Of a DNA stretch of 64,000 bases, positions 1-8,314 are shown in pieces. This DNA comes from Pseudomonas taiwanensis DSM 21245 (GTDB taxonomy: Bacteria; Pseudomonadota; Gammaproteobacteria; Pseudomonadales; Pseudomonadaceae), in NCBI RefSeq assembly GCF_000425785.1, contig NZ_AUEC01000019.1:84730-148729 (forward strand), read 5' to 3'. The position numbers and the translations under genes were made by a program. The notes below the pieces were generated by a model. It had not been told where the DNA came from and searched no databases. It saw only the letters and a program-made list of their open reading frames with translations. How positions within the stretch are numbered: position 1 is the stretch's first letter; every line of letters begins with the position of its first letter.

Positions 1-378
1 TTCACCGAAGCCTGGACGGTGGGCTCGGAGGCCGACCGCATCGGCTATCGCTACAAAGGCGCAAGCGCGTTGAGCTTCCAGCCCCGTGAGCAACCCTTCG
101 GCGCCGGGTCGGACCCTTCGAACATCGTCGACAGTTGCTACCCCATTGGCTCGATTCAGGTGCCGGCAGGGCTTGAGCCGATCATTCTGCACCGCGACGC
201 GGTGTCGGGTGGCGGGTATGCCATGATCGGCACGGTGATCAGCGCCGACCTCGACCACATCGGGCAGATGCAGCCGAACCAGCAGGCAAGATTCCTGGCC
301 GTTAGCCTTGAGGAGGCTCTACAGGCCCGGCGTTCGTACAAGAAGAAACTTGCCTGCCTGGGGCGGTTGTTCGGCTGA
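1..378 (+). CDS. Biotin-dependent carboxyltransferase family protein, C-terminal part
   Basis: The frame is open from base 1 and ends at TGA 376-378, so only about the last 125 residues are present. They resemble the end of the KipA/PxpC (AHS2) family: a SEADRIGYRYKG stretch, a 'GSIQVPAGLEPIIL' strand, the GGYAMIGTVISADL core and a closing AVSLEEA helix. Family members are subunits of ATP-dependent 5-oxoprolinase (PxpABC) or the C-terminal domain of urea amidolyase. The start and any pxpA/pxpB partner lie outside the window, so the reaction cannot be fixed from here. The neighbouring gene is convergent, 6 bp away. Confidence 0.8.
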   Translation, partial: FTEAWTVGSEADRIGYRYKGASALSFQPREQPFGAGSDPSNIVDSCYPIGSIQVPAGLEPIILHRDAVSGGGYAMIGTVISADLDHIGQMQPNQQARFLAVSLEEALQARRSYKKKLACLGRLFG

Positions 379-384
379 TCAATG

Positions 385-1224
385 TCATTTGCCGGCGGCG
401 TGGCTGATCTTTTTGCCCCGTTGTTCCGCCACTTCCAACGCCTGGCCGTCGCGCTGCTTGCCTTGGCGCGCCAGGCCTTCCAGCTGTGGAATCAGCATCC
501 CTTCGGGCAGGTGGCGCCAGAACCGCCCTGGCATGTGCAGGCGCAAGGCTTCGGGGTTCAGGCGGGCAGGGTTGAAGGTGTGACGATAATAGGTGCGCCA
601 CAGCTCGGCATCCGGATCGTTGGCATGGCGTGCCCACTGCTGCCAGGTCGATGGGCAGCAGCGTTGGTAGTCGAAATGCTGACCGTCGAAACGAATGCCG
701 TCCTGAGGCGTGGCGATCATCCAGCGTTGGCGACCCAGACGATCGGCAAAATGCGCGCTGGCGCTTTCCAGGATGTCATGTGCCGGCTCATGGTAAGCCA
801 CCAGATCCAGTTGCAGCTCATGGGCAAGCGCTTCGGGCAATGGCACGAAGCGCAGGAAGGCATGCAGGTGGTGTGCTTCGCGGTTGACCTGCTTGATACG
901 ACGGTGCAGTTCGCTGCCCAGGCGGTCACCGGCGAGCATGGCTGTGCGGTCGCCATGGGCCACGCGCCAGAGCACTTCGTAGAGCAGGTTCCAGCGTTGC
1001 TCGCCTCGGTAGCGAGCCGCCCGTTCGAGTTGGTTCAGCAATTCCGGCGGAACCCGTGCGCGAAAGGGACCGGGGCCTTCGGGCAATGGTGTTGGCACCG
1101 CCAGTAAGTCGTCCATCGGACCCTGGGACCAGGTCACCTCGGCCGGGTCGATGCCGTGGCCAAGCAGTGTCCGGGCCTGGCCGCGCCAGGTGGCGAAGTG
1201 GTTGTCGCAGTCGAGCGCGATCAT
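385..1224 (-). CDS. TIGR03915/DUF4130 family putative DNA repair protein (no UDG domain)
   Basis: The 279-residue protein matches the TIGR03915 domain pattern: N-terminal FATWRGQARTLL, central WNLLYEVLWRVAHGDR, and NREAHHLHAFLRFVPLP. In many bacteria this domain is fused ahead of a UdgX-type uracil-DNA glycosylase and is encoded next to a partner radical SAM protein. Here the protein ends shortly after the domain, in a lysine-rich tail, and no glycosylase segment follows. I chose the ATG at 1224 because it overlaps the stop of the radical SAM gene as ATGA, implying translational coupling. A GTG at 1230 is the alternative. The role in DNA metabolism is inferred from the family and the LexA box upstream of the pair; the biochemical activity is unknown. 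Confidence 0.82.
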   Translation of the reverse strand: MIALDCDNHFATWRGQARTLLGHGIDPAEVTWSQGPMDDLLAVPTPLPEGPGPFRARVPPELLNQLERAARYRGEQRWNLLYEVLWRVAHGDRTAMLAGDRLGSELHRRIKQVNREAHHLHAFLRFVPLPEALAHELQLDLVAYHEPAHDILESASAHFADRLGRQRWMIATPQDGIRFDGQHFDYQRCCPSTWQQWARHANDPDAELWRTYYRHTFNPARLNPEALRLHMPGRFWRHLPEGMLIPQLEGLARQGKQRDGQALEVAEQRGKKISHAAGK

Positions 1225-2441
1225 CCCCACAACCCCATCTGTACCGGAGCCTGGGACTCACGCAGACGGGCCCGCAGCAGGCCGCTGCGCAACTCGGCCT
1301 GCGCGGGCCGGTAATCGCTGGTGACGATGAACGGGCGCGCCTTGTCCAGCACGCAACGCAGCTGGATCAGGTCATCGTAGCGGATGCGTCGCTCGCGGCG
1401 AAGTGCCACCAGGCGTTGCACACTGCGCAAGCCAATGCCCGGAATACGTGCCAGCAGGGCGGGTTCTGCGCGATTCACATCCAGTGGAAACACATCGCGG
1501 TTGGCCAGTGCCCACGCCAGCTTCGGGTCAATGTCCAACGCCAGGTTGGCGTTCGGGCCCAACAGCTCGCCTGCCTTGTAGCCGTAACCTCGAAGCAGGA
1601 AGTCAGCCTGGTACAGACGATGCTCGCGCAGGAGCGGCGGCGCGGCCAGCGGCACGCTGTTGGGGCTGTCCGGGATGGGGCTGAACGCCGAGTAGTACAC
1701 ACGCTTTAGCCCGTAGCCCTGGTAGAGCGATTCGGCGTTGCGCAGCAGGGTGCTGTCGTCGGTCGAGTCGGCCCCGACGATCACCTGGGTGCTTTGCCCG
1801 GCCGGGGTGAAGCGCGGTGCCTTGGGTTCGTTGGCCACAGCCTGTTGGCCGCGATGGATCACGCCCATTGCCTGGCGAATGGTGTGCGCGCGTTTCTCCG
1901 GCGCCAGGCGCTTGAGGCTGGCGTCGGTGGGCAGCTCGATATTGACACTCAAGCGGTCGGCCAGGCGCCCAGCTTCCTCGATCAGCAAGGGGTCGGCGTC
2001 GGGAATGGTCTTGAGGTGGATGTAACCGCGGAACTGGTGGGTTTCCCGCAGCAGGCGGGCTACGCGGATCAACTGCTCCATGGTGTAGTCGGCCGAACGG
2101 ATGATGCCGGAACTCAGGAACAGCCCGCTGATGCAGTTGCGCCGGTAGAAGTCCAGGGTCAGGCGAACCACCTCCTCGGGGGTGAAACGGGCCCTGGGAA
2201 CGTTGCTGGATCGACGATTGACGCAGTACTGGCAGTCGTACAGGCAAAAGTTGGTCAGCAGCACCTTGAGCAGCGAGACGCAACGCCCATCCGGGGTGAA
2301 GCTGTGGCAGATGCCCATGCCATTGGTTGCACCCAGGCCATCGCCACCGCGCGAATTACGCTTGGGCGCACCGCTGCTGGCGCAGGAGGCATCGTACTTG
2401 GCGGCATCGGCAAGGATGCCGAGCTTGGCGATGAGTTGCAT
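1221..2441 (-). CDS. Putative DNA modification/repair radical SAM protein (TIGR03916 type)
   Basis: The 406-residue protein carries the radical SAM signature C-x3-C-x2-C (NFCLYDCQYC, C66/C70/C73), which would hold the 4Fe-4S cluster that cleaves S-adenosylmethionine. A helix-hairpin-helix segment lies near residues 330-345 (ARIPGIGLRSVQRLV), as expected for DNA binding. This architecture matches the radical SAM partner of TIGR03915/UDG proteins. The downstream partner overlaps by 4 bp. I prefer the ATG at 2441; a TTG five codons upstream (2456) abuts the LexA box and has no Shine-Dalgarno sequence. A LexA-type box over the promoter points to SOS induction. The substrate is unknown. Confidence 0.85.
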   Translation of the reverse strand: MQLIAKLGILADAAKYDASCASSGAPKRNSRGGDGLGATNGMGICHSFTPDGRCVSLLKVLLTNFCLYDCQYCVNRRSSNVPRARFTPEEVVRLTLDFYRRNCISGLFLSSGIIRSADYTMEQLIRVARLLRETHQFRGYIHLKTIPDADPLLIEEAGRLADRLSVNIELPTDASLKRLAPEKRAHTIRQAMGVIHRGQQAVANEPKAPRFTPAGQSTQVIVGADSTDDSTLLRNAESLYQGYGLKRVYYSAFSPIPDSPNSVPLAAPPLLREHRLYQADFLLRGYGYKAGELLGPNANLALDIDPKLAWALANRDVFPLDVNRAEPALLARIPGIGLRSVQRLVALRRERRIRYDDLIQLRCVLDKARPFIVTSDYRPAQAELRSGLLRARLRESQAPVQMGLWG

Positions 2442-2456
2442 GGCGTCGTCTCGCAA

Positions 2457-2476
2457 TACTGATTATTCATACAGTA
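2457..2476 (-). promoter_or_regulatory. LexA (SOS) box upstream of the radical SAM repair unit
   Basis: The 20-mer TACTGATTATTCATACAGTA has the CTG-N10-CAG core with TA/TA flanks and closely matches the proteobacterial SOS consensus TACTGTATATATATACAGTA. It starts 16 bp upstream of the ATG at 2441 and covers the predicted -10 element. Confidence 0.85.
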
Positions 2477-2499
2477 TTTTGAGTGTGCCCGGATTGCAA
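2471..2499 (-). promoter_or_regulatory. Predicted sigma70 promoter overlapping the LexA box
   Basis: On the minus strand, TTGCAA (2499-2494) is followed after 17 bp by TACTGT (2476-2471). The spacing is ideal, and the -10 hexamer lies inside the LexA box, the usual geometry for SOS repression. Confidence 0.6.
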
Positions 2500-2549
2500 G
2501 CACCTGCGCGCGGCACCCGACTCGCTTCGGCGACCGCTAGACCTTGGGA

Positions 2550-3476
2550 TCAGGATTGCGCCGCGGCCCACACCTGTTGGCGGAACCAGCTGCGCATCGG
2601 GTCTGCGTGGGTTCGTTGGTGCCAGATCTGCATCACTTCCACCTGCGCAAGCTTCAGCGGCAGCGGGTGATGACACAGGTCCTGATCACGCTCGGTGGCG
2701 TCCTCTGCCACCGAGCGAAGGCAAGTGAGCAGCAGGTCGGTACCCCGCACCAACCTGGCCGGCGCCAGGAAACTCGAAAGGCCCGCAACCACCTTGCGGC
2801 GGTGCCCTTGGGCGTGCAAGGCCCGATCCACCAGGCCATCGAGATCGCCCGTGAGGGTGGTCAACAGGTGATCGCAGCGCAGGAATGTATCCAGGTCCAG
2901 GCCTTGGGCCAGATGTGGATTGTGTTTCCAGGCGAGCACGACGAAGTCCTCGCTGAGCAGACGCTGTTGGTGAAAGGTATCTGGAAGGTCGGTGTAAAAG
3001 CCGGCGATGGCCAGGTCGCAACTGCCTTTTTCCAATGCGTCGCGGGGTAGCTGACCCCGCGTGTTATGGGTGACCAGCACCAGGTTCGGCGCCTGCTCGC
3101 GCAAAACCGGCAGCAGTTTCGGTAACAAGGTCTGCTCGATGTAATCGGTGCTGTACAGGTGCAGGCGGGCAGGGCGGGAGAGGAAGTCCTGGCCATCGCA
3201 GCGCTCGTAGAACGCCTCCAGCCCTTCCACCAAACGCTGTACCTCGGGCGCCAGTTCGTGGGCCCGAGGCGTCGGGGTCATCCCCCGCGGCGCGCGGACG
3301 AACAATGGGTCGCCAAACTGGTGTCGCAGTTTGTTGAGCTTGTGGCTGAGTGCGGGTTGGCTCAGGGCCATGCGCTCGGCGGCAAGGGTGGCATTGCGTT
3401 CCTGATAGAGCACGTGGAACAGGTGCAGCAGGTTCAGATCCTTGCGGGTGATATTCATTTTACGAATCGCAGGCAT
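2550..3476 (-). CDS. LysR-family transcriptional regulator
   Basis: The 308-residue protein has the LysR layout: an N-terminal winged HTH (roughly residues 15-70, with ATLAAERMALSQPALSHKLNKLRHQFGDPLFVR) and a C-terminal periplasmic-binding-protein-like effector domain. It is divergent from the exported PfpI-like gene at 3553, with 76 bp between the starts, so it probably controls that gene and itself. A second ATG six codons in (3458) would remove MPAIRK but has no clear ribosome site. The effector is unknown. Confidence 0.88.
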   Translation of the reverse strand: MPAIRKMNITRKDLNLLHLFHVLYQERNATLAAERMALSQPALSHKLNKLRHQFGDPLFVRAPRGMTPTPRAHELAPEVQRLVEGLEAFYERCDGQDFLSRPARLHLYSTDYIEQTLLPKLLPVLREQAPNLVLVTHNTRGQLPRDALEKGSCDLAIAGFYTDLPDTFHQQRLLSEDFVVLAWKHNPHLAQGLDLDTFLRCDHLLTTLTGDLDGLVDRALHAQGHRRKVVAGLSSFLAPARLVRGTDLLLTCLRSVAEDATERDQDLCHHPLPLKLAQVEVMQIWHQRTHADPMRSWFRQQVWAAAQS

Positions 3477-3552
3477 GAAGGCTTTCGAATAATCGAATCA
3501 TAGCGCGCCGGGTAGCATGGGCCCACTTTTCGCTTGATCCGGAGATCGTTGC

Positions 3553-4398
3553 ATGAAAAAGACATCCACTCTAGCGTTGGCCGTGGCCGGCGCGCTGCTT
3601 GCCGGCACGGTCAGTGCCGCCCCCAAGGGGGAAGTGCTGGTGCTGCTGTCCAGCGAGAACCAGCTGCCGCTGCAGGGCGGTACAAGCTATGCCACCGGCT
3701 ACTATCTCAACGAGTTCGGTGTACCTGCGGACCAGTTGCTCAAGGCTGGCTACACACTGGTCCTGGTCACGCCCAAGGGCAACGCGCCGAGGGTTGACCA
3801 GCGTTCGGTCGACCCCCAGTATTTCGGCGGCGATGCTGCCGAGATGCAGCGCATTCAGACGGTTGTGCAGGGGCTGCCGGACATTGGTGACACGCTTTCG
3901 GTGAAGGAAGTACTGGCCGGTGACCTGGACCGTTATGCGGGGCTGTTCATTCCAGGTGGCCATGCGCCGCTGATCGACCTGGCGAACAACCCTGAGGTCG
4001 GCGCTTTGCTGAACCACTTCCACCAGGCGGGCAAGCCGACCGCTGCCATCTGCCATGGCCCTATTGCGCTGCTCTCGGCTCAGAAAGACCCGGCCAGTTA
4101 CCAGGCCGCACTGGCCCGTGGTGAGAAGCCAGCAGCCACTGACTGGGTGTACCAGGGTTACAAGATGACCATTTTCTCCGACCCGGAGGAGCAGGTGTTC
4201 GAAGGCTCGCTCAAGGATGACCGGCTGCTGTTCTATCCGGCCAAGGCAATGGCTGGAGCCGGCGGTAACATGACCTACGCCCCGGCATGGCAGCCGAACG
4301 TGGTGGTGGACCGTGAATTGATCACTGGGCAGAACCCCTTCTCGGACAAGGCGCTGGCCAAGGCGTTGCTGGAGAAGCTGGCAAGCCGCCGGCAATGA
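3553..4398 (+). CDS. Exported DJ-1/PfpI (type 1 glutamine amidotransferase-like) protein
   Basis: The 281-residue protein begins with a clear Sec signal peptide (MKKTSTLALAVAGALLAGTVSA, cleavage near residue 22). A DJ-1/PfpI fold follows: the glutamate/oxyanion region, PGGH at 134-137, and the nucleophile elbow AICHGP with C167-H168. The length and the insert around residues 75-125 resemble the Hsp31-like subgroup (chaperone/glyoxalase III type). A signal peptide is unusual, since most relatives are cytoplasmic. GGAGATCG just upstream of the ATG serves as ribosome site. The function is not assigned; the divergent LysR gene is the likely regulator. Confidence 0.85.
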   Translation: MKKTSTLALAVAGALLAGTVSAAPKGEVLVLLSSENQLPLQGGTSYATGYYLNEFGVPADQLLKAGYTLVLVTPKGNAPRVDQRSVDPQYFGGDAAEMQRIQTVVQGLPDIGDTLSVKEVLAGDLDRYAGLFIPGGHAPLIDLANNPEVGALLNHFHQAGKPTAAICHGPIALLSAQKDPASYQAALARGEKPAATDWVYQGYKMTIFSDPEEQVFEGSLKDDRLLFYPAKAMAGAGGNMTYAPAWQPNVVVDRELITGQNPFSDKALAKALLEKLASRRQ

Positions 4399-4583
4399 CA
4401 GCCTTGTGGTTGCCAAGGCGGTTTCCGTGATCGCGGGCGACCCTGCGCCGACCAGGGTTCGCTCTGCGGTTTGAACTAAACTTATGCGTGGTTCGCTTGC
4501 AGAACGTTTCATCCATCCGACCACCGCCCTCCGGACAGGACTGCCCTCGTTGACGGTGGCCTTCTTGCAGAGGAGGGCTGGTC

Positions 4584-5630
4584 ATGGACGAGGCAAGGCT
4601 TCACGATTTCATGGGCAAGCTGGTCGGCGACATGGGCGCGGCGGCGACGCTGGCCAATGTCATTCTCGGCGATGAGCTGGGGCTGTACCGAGCCATGGCT
4701 GACAGCCAACCCGTCACCCCCGAGGCACTTGCGGCCAAGACCGGTTGCCACCCACGGTTGGTGCGTGAGTGGCTGAATGCCCAGTCGGCCGCCGGCTACG
4801 TCGTTCATGAAAAGGGCAGCTTCGTGCTACCCGAAGAGCAGGCCATGGCCCTGGCGCTGGAAGACTCCCCCGCCTACATGGCAGGGGGCGCGTCGGTGAT
4901 CGCCGCCCTGTTCCATGACAAGGACAAGCTGGTGGCAGCCATGCGCGGTGGTGGAGGCCTGGCCTGGGGCGATCATCACCCGTGCATGTTCAGCGGTACC
5001 GAACGCTTCTTCCGGCCGGGCTATCGGACCTTCCTGGTGGCTGACTGGTTGCCAGCGCTGGAGGGCGTGGTGGCCAAGCTGCAGGCCGGGGCGAAGGTCG
5101 CGGACGTGGGATGCGGTCATGGGGCGTCGACCCTGGTCATGGCCGAGGCGTTTCCAGCCTCGACCTTTACCGGTTACGACTACCACGCGCCTTCTATCGC
5201 CACGGCCAGCGAACGTGCACGCGAGGCTGGGCTGACTGAACGCGTCAGTTTCCAAAAGGCTTCTGCCAAGGATTACCCAGGTCATGATCATGACCTGGTG
5301 TGTTTTTTCGACTGTCTGCATGACATGGGCGACCCGGTCGGGGCGGCGCGGCATGCCTACCGTGCGCTCAAGGCAGATGGCACGGTAATGTTGGTGGAGC
5401 CTTATGCCGAGGACTCGCTGGATGGCAATCTGACGCCGGTGGGGCGGCTCTTCTACGCGGCCTCGACGTTTATCTGCACACCGAATTCGCTTTCGCAGGA
5501 AGTCGGGTTGGGGCTTGGCGCCCAGGCCGGGGAGGCGCGTTTGCGGGCGGTGTTCGAGGAAGCGGGATTCACCCGGTTCCGGCGCGCGACGCAAACGCCC
5601 TTCAACCTGATCCTGGAGGCGCGCAAGTAG
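4584..5630 (+). CDS. Class I SAM-dependent methyltransferase with winged-helix N-terminus
   Basis: The 348-residue protein has an N-terminal winged-helix-like dimerisation region (about residues 20-90, with LGLYRAMADSQPVTPEALAAKTG) and a Rossmann methyltransferase domain carrying the SAM motif DVGCGHG at 174-180. A later 'FFDCLHDMGDP' motif and a 'VEPYAED' strand follow. This two-part layout is typical of small-molecule O-/C-methyltransferases and of Rv2258c-like proteins. It is monocistronic, reads convergently with the polyamine gene at 5703 and ends in a strong hairpin. The substrate cannot be told from sequence. Confidence 0.85.
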   Translation: MDEARLHDFMGKLVGDMGAAATLANVILGDELGLYRAMADSQPVTPEALAAKTGCHPRLVREWLNAQSAAGYVVHEKGSFVLPEEQAMALALEDSPAYMAGGASVIAALFHDKDKLVAAMRGGGGLAWGDHHPCMFSGTERFFRPGYRTFLVADWLPALEGVVAKLQAGAKVADVGCGHGASTLVMAEAFPASTFTGYDYHAPSIATASERAREAGLTERVSFQKASAKDYPGHDHDLVCFFDCLHDMGDPVGAARHAYRALKADGTVMLVEPYAEDSLDGNLTPVGRLFYAASTFICTPNSLSQEVGLGLGAQAGEARLRAVFEEAGFTRFRRATQTPFNLILEARK

Positions 5631-5662
5631 CAGGCGCTGGCTTGTCAGGGATGCGGCCAAAG

Positions 5663-5693
5663 CAGAAGGGGCGCCATCTCGGCGCCCCTTCTG
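5663..5693 (+). terminator. Bidirectional intrinsic terminator
   Basis: A perfect 13-bp stem (CAGAAGGGGCGCC / GGCGCCCCTTCTG) with a 5-nt loop is followed by TCTTGTTG. It lies between two convergent genes and probably serves both. Confidence 0.85.
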
Positions 5694-5702
5694 TCTTGTT
5701 GC

Positions 5703-6947
5703 TTAGGCTTCAGCGTCCCAAGGACGGTCGCCTTTTTCGTCTTTCACGCGGGTTGGCAGGCCCATGACGTCCAGCGCCTTGAGGAACGGCTCGGCTGGCA
5801 GCTCCTCGACGTTGACCATGCGCTTGGCATCCCACTCGCCGCGTGCGACCAGCAGGGCAGCGGCCACTGGCGGTACGCCAGCGGTGTAGGAAATGCCCTG
5901 GCTGTCGGTTTCGGCGTAGGCTTCTTCGTGGTCCGCGACGTTGTAGATGAACACTTCGCGGGGCTGGCCATCCTTGGTGCCCTTGACCAGGTCACCGATG
6001 CAGGTCTTGCCGGTGTAGCCCGGGGCCAGGGAGGCCGGATCAGGCAGCACGGCCTTGACCACCTTCAGCGGTACCACTTCCAGGCCTTCGGCGGTCTTGA
6101 CCGGTTGCTCGGAGAGCAGGCCCAGGTTCTTCAGCACGGTGAACACGTTGATGTAGTGCTCGCCGAAGCTCATCCAGAAACGCACGTTCGGTACGTTGAG
6201 GTTCTTGGAGATCGAATGAACTTCGTCATGACCGGTCAGGTACAGGTTCTGCGAACCTACCACCGGCAGGTCGTCGGTACGCTTGACCTCGAACATGGTG
6301 TTGCTGGTCCACTGGCTGTTCTGCCAGCTCCAAACCTGACCTGTGAATTCGCGGAAGTTGATTTCCGGGTCGAAGTTGGTAGCGAAGTACTTGCCGTGGG
6401 AACCGGCATTGACGTCGAGAATGTCGATCGACTCAATGCTGTCGAAATACTGTTGCTGCGCGAGTTTCGCGTAGCTGTTCACCACACCCGGGTCGAAGCC
6501 GACACCAAGAATGGCGGTAATGTTCTTTTGTTGGCACTCTTCGAGGTGTTTCCACTCGTAGTTGCCGTACCAGGGCGGCGTCTCGCAGATCTTGCCCGGT
6601 TCTTCGTGAATGGCGGTGTCCAGGTAGGCGACACCGGTATCGATGCAGGCACGTAGCACCGACATGTTGAGGAAGGCGGAACCAACGTTGATCACGATCT
6701 GCGATTCGGTTTCGCGGATCAGCGCTTTGGTCGCCTCGACATCGAGAGCATTGAGCGAGAAGGCCTGGATGTCGGCGGGTACCTTGAGGCTACCCTTGGC
6801 CTTTACGCTGTCGATGATGGCCTGGCATTTGGAGATGTTCCGCGACGCAATGGCAATACGACCGAGTTCGTCGTTATGCTGCGCGCACTTGTGGGCCACC
6901 ACCTTGGCGACACCTCCTGCACCAATGATAAGAACGTTCTTCTTCAA
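5703..6947 (-). CDS. Carboxynorspermidine synthase (saccharopine dehydrogenase family)
   Basis: The 414-residue protein opens with a nucleotide-binding Rossmann motif (LIIGAGGVAKVVAHKCAQ, GAGGVA at 9-14) and continues as a saccharopine dehydrogenase-like fold. In the family, carboxynorspermidine/carboxyspermidine dehydrogenase reductively condenses aspartate semialdehyde with a diamine (diaminopropane or putrescine) using NADPH. The gene directly follows the decarboxylase that would finish the pathway (31 bp gap, same strand), which supports the assignment over lysine metabolism. The product could be norspermidine or spermidine depending on the diamine; sequence alone does not decide. Confidence 0.87.
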   Translation of the reverse strand: MKKNVLIIGAGGVAKVVAHKCAQHNDELGRIAIASRNISKCQAIIDSVKAKGSLKVPADIQAFSLNALDVEATKALIRETESQIVINVGSAFLNMSVLRACIDTGVAYLDTAIHEEPGKICETPPWYGNYEWKHLEECQQKNITAILGVGFDPGVVNSYAKLAQQQYFDSIESIDILDVNAGSHGKYFATNFDPEINFREFTGQVWSWQNSQWTSNTMFEVKRTDDLPVVGSQNLYLTGHDEVHSISKNLNVPNVRFWMSFGEHYINVFTVLKNLGLLSEQPVKTAEGLEVVPLKVVKAVLPDPASLAPGYTGKTCIGDLVKGTKDGQPREVFIYNVADHEEAYAETDSQGISYTAGVPPVAAALLVARGEWDAKRMVNVEELPAEPFLKALDVMGLPTRVKDEKGDRPWDAEA

Positions 6948-6978
6948 TTTATCCCTTGCTCCTTACTGAAAGCCCGTC

Positions 6979-8076
6979 TTACGACAGGCTGGAAACGTAG
7001 TCTTCGAAACCGAACTCGCGGACAACTTCGACGCTGCCGTCGAGTTGCTTGACCACGATGGCTGGCATTTTCAGACCGTTGAACCAGTTTTTCTTGACCA
7101 TGGTGTAACCCGCCGCGTCGATGAACGACAGGCGATCGCCGATGGCCAGCGGTCGATCGAATTGGTACTCGCCGAAGATGTCACCGGCCAGGCACGACTT
7201 GCCGCAGACCATGTAGGTGTGTTCGCCCTCGTTAGGGGCCATCTTGGCATTGAGGCGGTAGATCAGCAGATCGAGCATGTGCGCTTCGATGGAGCTGTCG
7301 ACCACAGCCAGGTGCTTGCCATTGTAAAGGGTGTCGAGCACGGTCACTTCGAGCGACGCGCTCTGGGTGATGGCAGCTTCGCCCGGCTCGAGGTAAACCT
7401 GCACGCCGTACTTTTCCGAGAAGGCTTTCAGGCGCGCGCAGAAGGCATCCAGAGCATAGTCTTCGCCGGTGAAGTGAATGCCGCCACCGAGGCTGACCCA
7501 CTCGACCTTGTGCAGCAGGTGGCCGAAGCGTTCCTCGATGTGCGAGAGCATCTTGTCGAACAGGCTGAAGTCGCCGTTCTCGCAGTTGTTGTGGAACATG
7601 AAGCCGGAGATCTGCTCGATGACCTGCTCGATCTTGGCCGGGTCCCATTCGCCCAGGCGGCTGAACGGGCGGGCCGGGTCGGCCAGCAGGTAGTCGGAGC
7701 TGCTCACCTGCGGGTTGACGCGAAGGCCGCGAACCTTGCCTTCGGACTGCTCGGCGAAGCGTTGCAGCTGGCCGATGGAGTTGAAGATGATCTTGTCGCA
7801 GTTCTCGAGCATTTCCTCGATTTCATCGTCGGCCCACGCCACGCTGTAGGCATGGGTTTCGCCAGCGAATTTCTGGCGGCCGAGCTTGAGCTCGTACAGC
7901 GACGAGGAAGTGGTGCCGTCCATGTACTGTTGCATCAGGTCGAATACCGACCAGGTGGCGAAGCACTTGAGGGCGAGGAGGGCCTTGGCACCGGAGTGTT
8001 CGCGCACGTAGGCGATCTTCTCCATGTTGCCCAGCAGCTTGGTTTTATCGATGAGGTAGTACGGCGTCTTGATCAT
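6979..8076 (-). CDS. nspC: Carboxynorspermidine decarboxylase
   Basis: The 365-residue protein is a fold-III (alanine racemase/ornithine decarboxylase-like) PLP enzyme. The Schiff-base lysine is K37 in ALLALKCFA, a glycine-rich VSLGGGIHF loop holds the phosphate, EPGEA is present, and CGKSCLAGD supplies the active-site cysteine from the partner subunit. It decarboxylates carboxynorspermidine or carboxyspermidine to the polyamine. It is the first gene of a two-gene unit with the dehydrogenase at 5703. The start is ATG; the 238 bp upstream hold no other gene. Confidence 0.9.
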   Translation of the reverse strand: MIKTPYYLIDKTKLLGNMEKIAYVREHSGAKALLALKCFATWSVFDLMQQYMDGTTSSSLYELKLGRQKFAGETHAYSVAWADDEIEEMLENCDKIIFNSIGQLQRFAEQSEGKVRGLRVNPQVSSSDYLLADPARPFSRLGEWDPAKIEQVIEQISGFMFHNNCENGDFSLFDKMLSHIEERFGHLLHKVEWVSLGGGIHFTGEDYALDAFCARLKAFSEKYGVQVYLEPGEAAITQSASLEVTVLDTLYNGKHLAVVDSSIEAHMLDLLIYRLNAKMAPNEGEHTYMVCGKSCLAGDIFGEYQFDRPLAIGDRLSFIDAAGYTMVKKNWFNGLKMPAIVVKQLDGSVEVVREFGFEDYVSSLS

Positions 8077-8314
8077 TTAAAGGCCCCCGGCCAGGCCGGC
8101 CAAAAAAAGGACACGCATTGTGCCTTCACTTGCCGTATATCGAAAGGGCGGAAGACGCATTTCGTCAGAGTTATGTGGCTGACGGTAATCGATGCGCCAT
8201 CCGTCCTTCGCGCAAGGCAGTTGAACAGACGAATATGACTATCCTAATCGCCGCGTTCGGTGGCTGGCGGGAACCCGATCGACGACCTGCGCCGTACCTG
8301 CCAGCAGGGGAGAT

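Noticed and set aside
2442..2456. TTG start extending the radical SAM protein by five codons
   Set aside because: It has no Shine-Dalgarno sequence and abuts the LexA box; the ATG at 2441 is a better start.
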